Part shown: positions 51,831 through 62,000 of the stretch, in pieces
Numbering within the stretch: the stretch's first letter is position 1
Layout of the letters: the number at the start of each line of letters is the position of its first letter
Origin: Plecoglossus altivelis
Taxonomy: Eukaryota; Chordata; Actinopteri; Osmeriformes; Plecoglossidae
NCBI GenBank assembly: GCA_036571765.1
Contig: BROE01000020.1
Coordinates: 8,916,240-8,980,239, forward strand
Direction of reading: 5' to 3'
Length of the DNA: 64,000 nt
The notes under the pieces: generated by a model
What the model saw: the letters and a program-made list of their open reading frames with translations, nothing else
Database searches by the model: none
What the model was told of the DNA's origin: nothing
Translations under genes and position numbers: made by a program

Positions 51831-54597
51831 ATGTTTTGGGAACTTTATCGAAAAATGCCGGTAAGAAAAATGATGAAAATAGTTCAATGGATTTATCGTC
51901 ATACATTCCCTGTCGTGAATGTATGTCTGTTTTATTTACTATTTGTTCCGAGACGTTTGTTTATGGCCATCACCGACTTATTATTGAAGAACACTGACCA
52001 TGAGTGCGAAGAAACAAACAATCAGCAAGACGTTAGCACATGCTCTACAACAAAAAATGGCAATTATCAAATCGATGACACTGACGAGTTTTACTGTGAG
52101 TATGACTCAACTTGGGAAACAAATTCAAGCAGACCCAAAGAGACCAGTCGTCAAACAAGGCGTCACCAAGTACGTATCTAAGCTCTGTTTTTATATAGCA
52201 AATAGGTCTAATTAATTCAAATATATAGGCCAAGTAGTTCTTTAGTCTTTATGGAATGCCAGGATAGGCCTGTATTCTTACCCATGCTGTGTTCTTCAGT
52301 CATTTAGGTTCCGCTGTTTCAGACAGGCATCTAGAGATATGCAACTCTACAGACATAATTATCCAGTAAGTAATAATTTCCAAGATTACGTATTCTAAGC
52401 ATGGTATGTTAAAAGATGGCGCACTCTCAATCATCAAGGATATGGTTCTGCCTCCAGGTAATATTTTACTTATTGGTCCTTCAACTTCCATTTATATTAA
52501 TTTATTTATTTTTTGTCTTTAGGCACAGCACGCATGGAGTGGGAATCATCAGAAAGTAGGCAAATTCTGTTTTCTTGAATTTGATCGGCCACTGTTGGTT
52601 ATGAAGAAGTGAACGATATAATATTTCGTAAAGGCAGGAACTGAATTATATAGACTCTGACGTCATTGATAGCCTAACTGATTTTTTTTATTTTTTTATC
52701 TGGAGAATGCGACTCCAAATTTAGACTTCTACCTGGGAAAGAGGCGTTCCCTCCCAGATGGTATGTCATAGAAAACTTTTGATGTTCTTGAATCCAAATT
52801 TCAATTTGATAAAGCTGTGGATTTTTGACTTTTTCAGATTTTTCCATTAAGGAGGTTCATGAAGAATGGTTTGGAGATTATGAACGACTGGAAAATGTTC
52901 ACACCTTCATTCAATGGTTAGACTTCTTTATGTTCAAATCTGCATGTAAATGAAACCATGAAACTCAAAAGGAACCAAATATTCATTTTACTCATCTGCT
53001 AATAATAAAGTATGTTCATAGAAATAACAGTATTTTCTGGTTTCAGGTTATTTCCACTTCAGGAACCAGGGATGAATTGCCATGCAATTGAACTTACCAA
53101 GGAGGAAATTCAGGTTTCTGTTGTTAAGTAAAGTAGCAAATCTTAGCAAGAGCACTTTAGGATTTGCCAATGTTACTTATTAATATTGTGTTTGTTTATC
53201 AGGCTTTTAAGAAAAATCAGACGGCAAAGGAAAATCTACTTGCATCGTACAGTCTTATGTTAGATTTCTATGGTTTGAAACTATCAAATGTGACAACTGG
53301 GGAGGTCATGAAATCACCCAAGTGGCAAGACAGATTCAAGAACCTTGACAGGTAACAATGCTAACAGTTTCTCATGACAATGAATTCAACTTCTGCACAG
53401 CTATTAGTTAATTGATGCTTCCCATGTCTTTGTCCTGACAGAAACACGCACAACAACCTGCGCATTACCAGAATCCTAAAGTGTCTGGGTACTCTGGGGT
53501 ACTGCCACTACCAGGCACCTCTCGTCCGCTTCTTCTTGGAGGAGACGCTTGTCAATCATCGTCTTCCTAATGTGAAGGACAGTGTGCTAAACTACTTCAT
53601 GTTCACAGTCCTCGATAAGCAAAAGCGTAGGGAATTAATTGAGTATGCTTATAAAAACTTTGATGAAAGTGAGTTTGTTTGGTGCCCCAAAGTGATCCAG
53701 ATGGAGTGGAGTAAAGAGAAGGAAAACAGATCAGTTACCACCTGTCACCAAAACACAGAACCAAGTTCATCTGATGAGGAAGAGAAGAATGAAGCTCTCA
53801 AGCAAGATAGGACAGTTCACCGTCCCCCAAGCCGACGGACCACATCGAAGTATTTGACTGATGAGGAAGAAAATAATGAATATCAAGCTAATGTTTACTT
53901 CAAGCAAGCAAGTCCAGTTAATAAAACAAGTCACCTAAGCGGACAGCCAAGACAGAAGTATTCGTCTGATGAGGAAGAGAAAAATGAAGATCTCAAGCAA
54001 GATAGGACAGTTCACCGTCCCCCAAGCCGACGGACCACATCGAAGTATTTGACTGATGAGGAAGAAAATAATGAATATCAAGCTAATGTTCACTTCAAGC
54101 AAGCAAGTCCAGTTAATAAAACAAGTCACCTAAGCGGACAGCCAAGACAGAAGTATTCGTCTGATGAGGAAGAGAAAAATGAAGATCTCAAGCAAGATAG
54201 GACAGTTCACCGTCCCCCAAGCCGACGGACCACATCGAAGTATTTGACTGATGAGGAAGAAAATAATGAATATCAAGCTAATGTTCACTTCAAGCAAGCA
54301 AGTCCAGTTAATAAAACAAGTCACCTAAGCGGACAGCCAAGACAAAAGTATTCGTCTGATGAGGAAGAGAAGAATGAAGATCTCAAGCAATCAAGTCCAG
54401 TTTATCAAAGAAGTGCGGAAGCATCTAGATGTGAAAATTATAGTGAACAAGAACATTCACCTGGGAACTACTCAATAGATCCAACAGACTCTGATGCGAG
54501 TCCAAGCGCCTCATCTACCATCAACAGTGGCCAGAAGACTGATGGTGGAAAGACAGATGAGTCACATGCTTACATACAGAAGCACCCAAGCTTCTAA
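51831..54597 (+). CDS. ogfr: Opioid growth factor receptor (OGFr), complete, seven exons
   Basis: Exons by GT-AG reading: 51831-52169, 52523-52555, 52706-52760, 52838-52916, 53047-53113, 53203-53351 and 53442-54597, giving 625 codons plus TAA. The OGFr N-terminal domain covers about residues 125-325 and contains the family blocks TPNLDFY, WFGDYERLE, FIQWLFPLQEPGMN, LMLDFYG, HNNLRITRILK and QAPLVRFFLEETL. OGFR is the met-enkephalin (opioid growth factor) receptor of the nuclear envelope and nucleus, restraining cell proliferation; it is unrelated to GPCR opioid receptors. Exon 1 also encodes an unexpected basic-hydrophobic N-terminus (about residues 20-50). The tail is acidic and repetitive (three 65-residue units, about 351-545). 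The first in-frame ATG of exon 1 was chosen; later ATGs at codons 9, 14 and 15 are possible starts. The nearby ISRE/GAS pair suggests interferon control. Confidence 0.93.
53770..54400 (+). repeat. ogfr: 195-bp coding tandem repeat in ogfr last exon (3 units plus partial fourth)
   Basis: The anchor TCTGATGAGGAAGAGA recurs at 53770, 53965, 54160 and 54355, exactly 195 bp apart, keeping frame with 65 residues per unit. Each unit runs from SDEEEKNEDLKQ through RPPSRRTTSKYLTDEEENN to QASPVNKTSHLSGQPRQKYS. Unit 1 differs slightly (EAL for EDL, VYF for VHF); units 2 and 3 are nearly identical. The fourth copy stops after the DLKQ segment. Mammalian OGFR also has C-terminal tandem repeats, but of about 20 residues and unrelated sequence. 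Confidence 0.95.
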
Positions 54598-56009
54598 AAT
54601 TAAAATATAGAAAGTAGCAGTTCTGAAATGCAATTGAACACAGCTTCTAGTCAGTTTGATGAGATGAGCTCCACTAAAGCCTCAGCTCCAGAACTAACAA
54701 CATCTCCCACTGAAGAATGTTCTGAGCCTCAGCTCCAGAACTGTCAACATCTCCCACTGAAGAAATCCTGATCTGAGTAACTGGTCTGTCTGGGCAGCTC
54801 AGTCAATATACTAGAGCAACATGATTTAACATTGAGTAGTTCATTTGTATAGCTTGTTTGAGAATATATTGCTTTCATAGTAGTGTTATAGGCAACTGAT
54901 TTTCTGTTCACAATTTAAAAGCAGAGTAGGTTGAGAAGTACCTTTTGACATATTTGCTGAAATAAACTTTACATTTTTATAGCAACCAATGAATCTAAAG
55001 GTATGACAGAACAATAAAGTAGACATGTGGTCATCTCAGGACAGTTATAAAGACAACCAGTGACTGGACGGTGTTTGTACCGTATGCAATGATTTCACAG
55101 ACTACTTCACTGTCTACACACTTACCTCCCAGCAGTAGTAAGGCTTTGAAGGAATGGGCTGGATATTTAGGTTTGAAACATTTAAATCATTGATTTCAAT
55201 TAAATTGCTAAATTCACAAAACTTACATATTCTGCCTGTAATCATCTTTATACAATTATGTATTCTGATTTTTTTTTTTGCCAATGTAATCGTTTATGTG
55301 AAGTAACTTTATTACATTTACAACATTATTTTGAATGTCTTGCAGTTACATTGATTGCACCTCTTCCTTTTGTAAGTCAATAGAAATGCATACAAAAATA
55401 AATTGAATACAGGTGACGGTAAAATGTTCATGGTATTTTCATGAAGGTTTATTAATGGGCAGAATTTCAACAAAATTAGGACAGACTTCAATGACAACGG
55501 CCAGTGATTTATTCTGACTATACAACTTTTTTGTAGTTAACTGTTGAACGCGCACATACACTGTTTTGTCTGATGACAGACTAGATTACACAGTTTCTTA
55601 TATACTCACATAATCCAAACCCTATGGCTTATAATTTCTACACTTAGAAAAGTTTCATTAAAACATAGCTGTATATACACAAATACATTCATATTTACAT
55701 TTGTAATGGTAAGACAGTCAACGGTTACTTTGATGCTATTCTTATAAAAGAGTTGTAACGTGAAAACAGTATATGTCATTAACAGTATCACATCCTAAAC
55801 TTAAATTACATCTGAACAGTTTCTTCATAATGGAGAATTCATAAAAGATTAGTGGAAAAAAAAGATACAAATCTTAGACCTTTCAACTACAGTTGAAGGA
55901 CCTCAAGTTATACAACAATATCTTGTAGAAAAAACTGGTTAATTTACAGTTCTGAATGAAGTTGACATCGAATACCTTTAATGTACAGTCCAGGGGGAAA
56001 ACACTATGA
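54598..56009. other. Convergent 3' UTRs of ogfr (+) and dido1 (-) with poly(A) signals on both strands
   Basis: Plus-strand AATAAA occurs at 54961-54966 and 55013-55018, the likely ends for ogfr, with another at 55397-55402. Minus-strand AATAAA (TTTATT on plus) lies at 55508-55513, 55448-55453 and 55309-55314, the likely ends for dido1. If the distal signals are used the two transcripts would overlap by a few hundred bases. Apart from an imperfect duplication of a short serine/alanine-type segment at about 54680-54770, no further coding sequence is evident. Confidence 0.6.
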
Positions 56010-59000
56010 TTAGCTTTTTTCGTTTTCCGTTTCCACAGATTTCTCACTTGCTTTTGTGGTATCGTGTTTAACATCTTTCTTATCTTCTCTCTTTTCTTTG
56101 CTTCTGCTCCTGTCCCGGCGGTCCCGTTCTTTCTCCCGGTCCCGGTCCCGGTCTCTGTCCCTGGTTCTGTCACGGTCTTTTCCACGCTCTCGGTCTCTGC
56201 TCCTTGAGCGCTCCCTTCTCCTGTCCCTGGTGTCTTTGTCTCGTTCCCGGTCCCTATCCCTGATGTCTTTGTCTCGTTCCCGGTCTCTTTCTTTGTCTCT
56301 CTCACGGTCTCTGTTCCTTGTTCTGTCTCGGTCGTGGTCTCGCCTGTCAGGTTCCCTCTCTCTCCCCCTTTCCCTTTCTCGGTCTCTTTCTCTGTCACGC
56401 CGCTTTTCAGTGTCTGACTCCCGGTGACGGTCTCCGTCTGGTTCTCTGTGTCTGTCCCCATCCTTACCTTTGCTGCGCTCTCTTTCCCGATCTCTATCCT
56501 TGCTTTTATCCCACTCTCGCTCCCGGCTCCAGCGCTTGCCCTGGCTTCTGTCCCAGGGCCTGCCTCCATGGGGGCCAGATTCTCGGTCTCTTCTGCGGTC
56601 CTCTGAGGCATCCCTCTGTCTTTCTTCAGACAGCCGTGAGGATGCAGTGATAGGCTCGCGCTCTCGATGGCCACCCTCAAAGCGGCTGGACCTTTCTCCA
56701 CTGCGAGGCTCTGAGCCCTCTCTGGTTGAGCCGCTCCTCCTCCTCATACTGGGAGAGTGTCTGTGCCAGTGTTCGTCCCGGTGGGGATCTGGACTGTGGC
56801 CTCCCATACGACTTGGTAGAGGTATCGGGCCCTCTGAAGGTGTTGGGAGTAGAGGCCCACTATGCCGGCCTGGTCTCAAGTCATCCGGATGACTGTCGAG
56901 GCGGTACCGCTGGGGTCCTGCAAAATGCTGAGGGGGTGGCCCCCTGCTGTCTTGAGGAGGACCACCCCGAGGGTCATCGAAAGATCCTCTGTGAGTTGGG
57001 GGTGGTGGAGAGGTTGCTCTATACTGGCCATGCTGCTGGAAGCGTTGTCCACCGATTTCTGCATGGGGAGGTGGACCTCTTCTACCCTCATACTGGTTTG
57101 GTGGAGGCCCCCTGTAAGGTGGGCCTGGTGGAGGGGCCTGGCTATCTTTGTATGGTCCTTGATGGTGGTCCATGCCCTGTTTGTAAGATCCTGCACCATC
57201 TTTGTTATACTGATCCATAGCACCTCTGGGTGGATCCATCATGGGAGCTTGGGACACCTGTTCTCCAAACTGAGAGGGTGGTCCACCCCTGGGTCCAGAG
57301 AAGTGAGAAGGAGGTGGCACTCTGCTGTCAAAGTGGCCAAGGGGTGGCCCTGCGAAGGGGGGAGGGGGGCCTCCAGGTCCAGGGTAATTAAAACGTGGAG
57401 GTGGACCACTAAATCTTGGCGGGGGTAAAGCATTTTGTCCATCGTAATTGGGTGGGGGAAGGCCAGGAGGGAGGCCTTGTCCAATGTGCTGGGGGGGCAT
57501 GGAGCCCATGGGAGGATCAAATATCTGAGAGCGAGGTCTTGGTCCCACTGGAGGGAATGGATGTGGGAGTCCTCTGGGTGGCATTATGGTCTGTGGGGGA
57601 GGCCCAGGAGGCGGGGCCTGCTGAGACCCACCCCACTGGTTGGGATAGGGAGGATAACCTCCTGGAGGTGGGCCATACTGAGACTGGCTGCTTTCACCTT
57701 GCATGGGTGGAGGCCCATGGATTGGAGGAACCTGTATGGGCGGTGGAAGACCCTGCATAGGTGGTGGGCCGCACATTGGATGGAGTCCCTGCATGGGTGG
57801 AGGAACAGACATGGGTGGAGGCCCAAGCATACGAGGTGGTCCCTGCAGGGGTGGGGGTCCAAGCTGAGGAGGGAAACTATTTGGCGACAGAGTGTCAGGG
57901 GCACCTCGATAGTCACTGTGAAAGCTTGATGTTGATACATGTGACATGTGGGAAGAATGACTGTCACCCAGAGCACTACTAACATGGGTCATGCTTTGAC
58001 TGAGAACAGGAATTTTGGATGCAGTGGTAGATGTGTCATTAGTAGATGCTTCATAGTAGGAAGTGCAATTGGACTCTTGACTATTCTGCTCGTAATTAGA
58101 GATCTCGCCTACTTTTAGGATACTGGCAGCATTTGGCCAAATACTGTATTTGTCCATCTCACTCTCCACGTTCGTCGGCTCAATTTCTTCGGTTTTCAGT
58201 TTTCGTTCTTCCATGTAGTGGACTTCCATGTCAGGTTCCATCTGCTCTCCTAGTAAGGGAATGGAAACCTCGGTTTCGTCAGACTCCAGGAAGGGGAGCT
58301 CCTCTGTCATCACTTCCTCTTGTGACAGAGGTGTTTCTGACAGTTGGCCAGAGGGTGGTGGCGGCGGTGGTGGTGGTGGTGGTGGTGGTGAGGTGGACTC
58401 CGGGACATGAGCTGGCATTTCTTCCTTCTCTGCAGAGTCTGTCGTTTGTCTCCTGCTAGCTGCAGCCTGTCGAGGATCCCTGCTTTGTCGGGGGTCCCTT
58501 TTCTGGTTGATCAAAGGGGTGACTGATGATTTCACCAACTCTTCAACCTTTTTACCCAGCTGCAACAGCTGGCTGTTGGCCAGTAAGGACGGCTGTGCCA
58601 CTAAGGAATCAGACACAGAACTGCCAGCAGCGCCTGCGCTTGATCTTTGCTGGCGAATCGATTCTTCCTGCTCCTCAAGCTGTCTTTTCTGTTCTTCAAT
58701 CTGTTTATTGAGATTCTCCAACATTTTCTGCTGATTGGTCCCACCGGTGGTGTCAATTTCAGGGGTGACCTTAGCTTGACCAGGCACCTCAGTCTTAACT
58801 TCCTCAAATATAGTGTCATCTTCTGGGTCGTATGCGACATCATCCACCTCAGCGAAGGGCCCCTCAGAGCTCTTGCTGACTACTTTGGCTGCGTCCACAG
58901 TTCTCTTAGAGGCTGTGTAACCCATGCTGGGATCATACTCCTCTTCTGGGTCATACGGTCGGTCATCCTCGTCCTCCTCTCCATGCTTCTCTTTTGAAAT

Positions 59001-62000
59001 CTGCCCAAACTGCTGAACAATAGGATCTAGAAGTGTAGCAGGGCCCACTGAGCCTTCTCCCCCCTGGTCAGGAGAGAGGGAGGCCTCAGAGTCTTGCTTT
59101 TTCTTTCCAAAGAGAGTCTTGAGTATGGTCTGCAGCGGGGTGGCAGTAGCAGAGGAGGCTGCAGAGCTGGTGGACGATGGGGAGTCCTTGCCTGTTGGGG
59201 TGGCTACAGGAGGAGCTTTGACAGAGGAGAGGAAAGACAACACTGATGAGGTGGCTTGAGAAGTGGAGAAGGTTTCTGAGGAACTTAGAGGCGGAGGTGA
59301 TCTGGGAGGGGTTGTGCTGAAGGGAATCTCCTGGCTGAAGCGAGCTCCTTTCTCTGCCTTGGCCTCTGCTTTCACAGAAGTGGTTACTTTCGGAAGGCCA
59401 CTTTCATCCTGACCTCTTGTTTGGATCTTTGAACGTTTCTCGTCTCCGTCCAAGGAAGTTCCAGGACGCTTCCTGTCCTTCTGGCAAATCACAAGGCCAA
59501 GTAGGAGGTTAGGGCGGGCGGGCTCCAGTCCTACAAGGCAGGAAAACATACGGATCAAATTAATATTTGTATAACTTGTGCAACTGGTCTGCATTTAAAC
59601 CTTTATATTTTTATTAGTAGTTAAATGGGAACTTATATCAAATGAGAGCTTATTCCAAAGAGTGAACATGAAATAATTAAAATGACAATAGCTTTCACAG
59701 AGGGGATTCACAGTGGTATCAGTTTCACTCTGAACAAAAATGACCAAACCCTTTTCATGTTAAGTTAATAGAGCGTTCTATAAAAGAATACGTGATCCGA
59801 GTATGCACTGGTCACTATACAAACAAGGAACCGTACAACACAACAATCTAGTTCTAACAGATATATGGGATCTCCAGTTTTACATTTTTTCAGCTTTTGT
59901 AATAGTGTTTGTTTTTCTCATAAGTAGAGTTTAATTGCAGATGTGTAACAGGTAAATAACACTGGTCGTTTGTAATGCTGCAACGTGGTCCATCTTCATC
60001 TCCAGGGCTTTCAGGACTGGCCTCGATGATCACTTACCACTTCTCACCAAGCAAATACAGCACTTGACAAATAAGAGACAGGTTGGGTGCTGATCCTGTA
60101 CTCTAAAGTCATGTAGACTGCTCTACTAGTAAAGCCTCTGCACTTGCAGCTGGAAACTGATTTAATGTGGTAAGTAACCCTCCCCCCTTTACTCAGGCAA
60201 CATTCAAGTCCACCGCACTGGTTTACAAAGTTGAGCATAAAAACAACAAACTGAGACTAGCAACTAAGACTGCACCAACCTTCGATGCACAACATCCTTT
60301 ATTAAAAAAACGGACATGTGATACAAGATCAGAAAACAGGATATACAGTGGGCACAATATGAATACAGAGGGGTATTACAGATAAGGTCAGTAAGGTACG
60401 TGAGCACCCCCTACAGTGCACACTGCAGATCACAGTTCTGAAACAAGCTCTCATTTCACATATAAAAAGCTGTGTCAATCATATCCCCTGGTCATACTTA
60501 CTGGCTTGGAAAACCCCACTTCATTTAAATGTTTTCTGAGTGACAGACTAAACCAGGATTCATTGGGAAAGTGTTGCCGTGAGTTATCCTTAAGTCTCCC
60601 TAACAAATTCTTACCTGGCCCATCGAAGGGTAAAAGTTTGGAGGGGAGCGGGTCCTTGGAGCTCAGAGGGATGAGGTAGAGGTCTTTGATGCGGCGGTTG
60701 TTGTTGGCGACCACTCCAAAGCGTTTCCTACTGCTAAAATAAGAGAAGAGAGAGACGTAGGCCACCTCCTCTTCCTCTGTGGCGGGATGGAAACGTATCA
60801 GGCACAACTCCTGGGAACGAGACAGAAAGAGTAGGAGGAGAGAGGTGACTTTGGTGCTTCAAGGAGGGGAGGAAGGATATCAGAATGACAGAAGTTTACC
60901 TTTGACAGGGATGTCTTAAGTTTCCCAACGTAGTCCCACACTGTGGTGGGGGATATCCGGCCCCCGATGTGGATGGTGTCTGGCAGATCCTACAGAGGTT
61001 CGACTATGTTACTAACCTGAAGTCTCAATCAAGTAAGCTTTGGAATAAGTCTTCTGCATAACTAAAAATGTTTGACGTTCTTACAGGGGTTGGAGCCAAA
61101 TCAAACTGTCTCAGACATCTGGTGCTCAGACTTCATTATAAAAATGAATGTTTTAACAACAAAGTGATTCACCAACCTCCTTCAGGTACTCGAAAGATCC
61201 AGAGACCAGGTAAGCCTTGGTGACAAACTTAGCAACAGTATGCATGTTGATAAAGCCTTTCCAGATCATCTCCTGTCCAGACAGGAAGAGAGCAGTCTCC
61301 CCCTCTGGAGGAGCATCCGATGCACTGAAGGGAACAAAACAATATGCTTTACCTGAAGGTCACTTGAACATTTAATCAAAATGACTGGTTTTGTATCTAA
61401 CAGTGACAGGAATAAAATAATCATTTAAAAGCTATTTAAACACAACTTTGAATTGATGAACATGACCACTTATAAAACCTAGGATGACTAATCAATGCCT
61501 ATACGGTTTTAATCAAGTTTGAGATAGAACACCTTGTTTCAGCTGAACCATATATCCTGGTGTCCCCTGAGGCTGCAGATTTCTGCAGGATGGCTTTGGT
61601 GATGGAGGGAGGGGGAGCCGGGGGCATGGGCAGAGGCCCTTTTAAGACCACCTCTACAGCCAGAGGCACCGCTGCAACAGGTAGCTCTTCTGAGATGGGC
61701 GCAACCACTGAAAAGTCCTGTGCAGTGTGGGTAACGGTCACACCGGAGCTGTGCCTGGCCATGCGGGGGTCTCTGCGAGTGATACTGACAGAGGAGATGG
61801 TGGGCGCGGTGCTGAGAGGTGTTTGAGGGGGAGGAGCCAGGCTGTGTGCGTCTTCCTGGGGGGGCGGGGCCTCAGGCACAGGGGGCTCGGTGCTGGGGTA
61901 GAGGGCTGGCGTGACTTCACCTGAGGGCCTGGAGGAGCGGAGCTCCTGTCTGGGTCTGACCTCTGGCTTCTTGGAAAGCTTAGCTTTCTTTGCTGCTGGC

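Noticed and set aside
53935..54324. Two identical 64-codon minus-strand open frames
   Set aside because: They are the antisense of the ogfr 195-bp repeat; identity reflects the repeat, not a gene.
56056..57985. Several long open frames (110-188 codons) on the plus strand and in the second minus frame across the dido1 last exon
   Set aside because: They are shadows of the dido1 RD/RE and Pro/Gly repeats. The dido1 frame itself is continuous, spliced in phase and homologous, and the others have no homology of their own.
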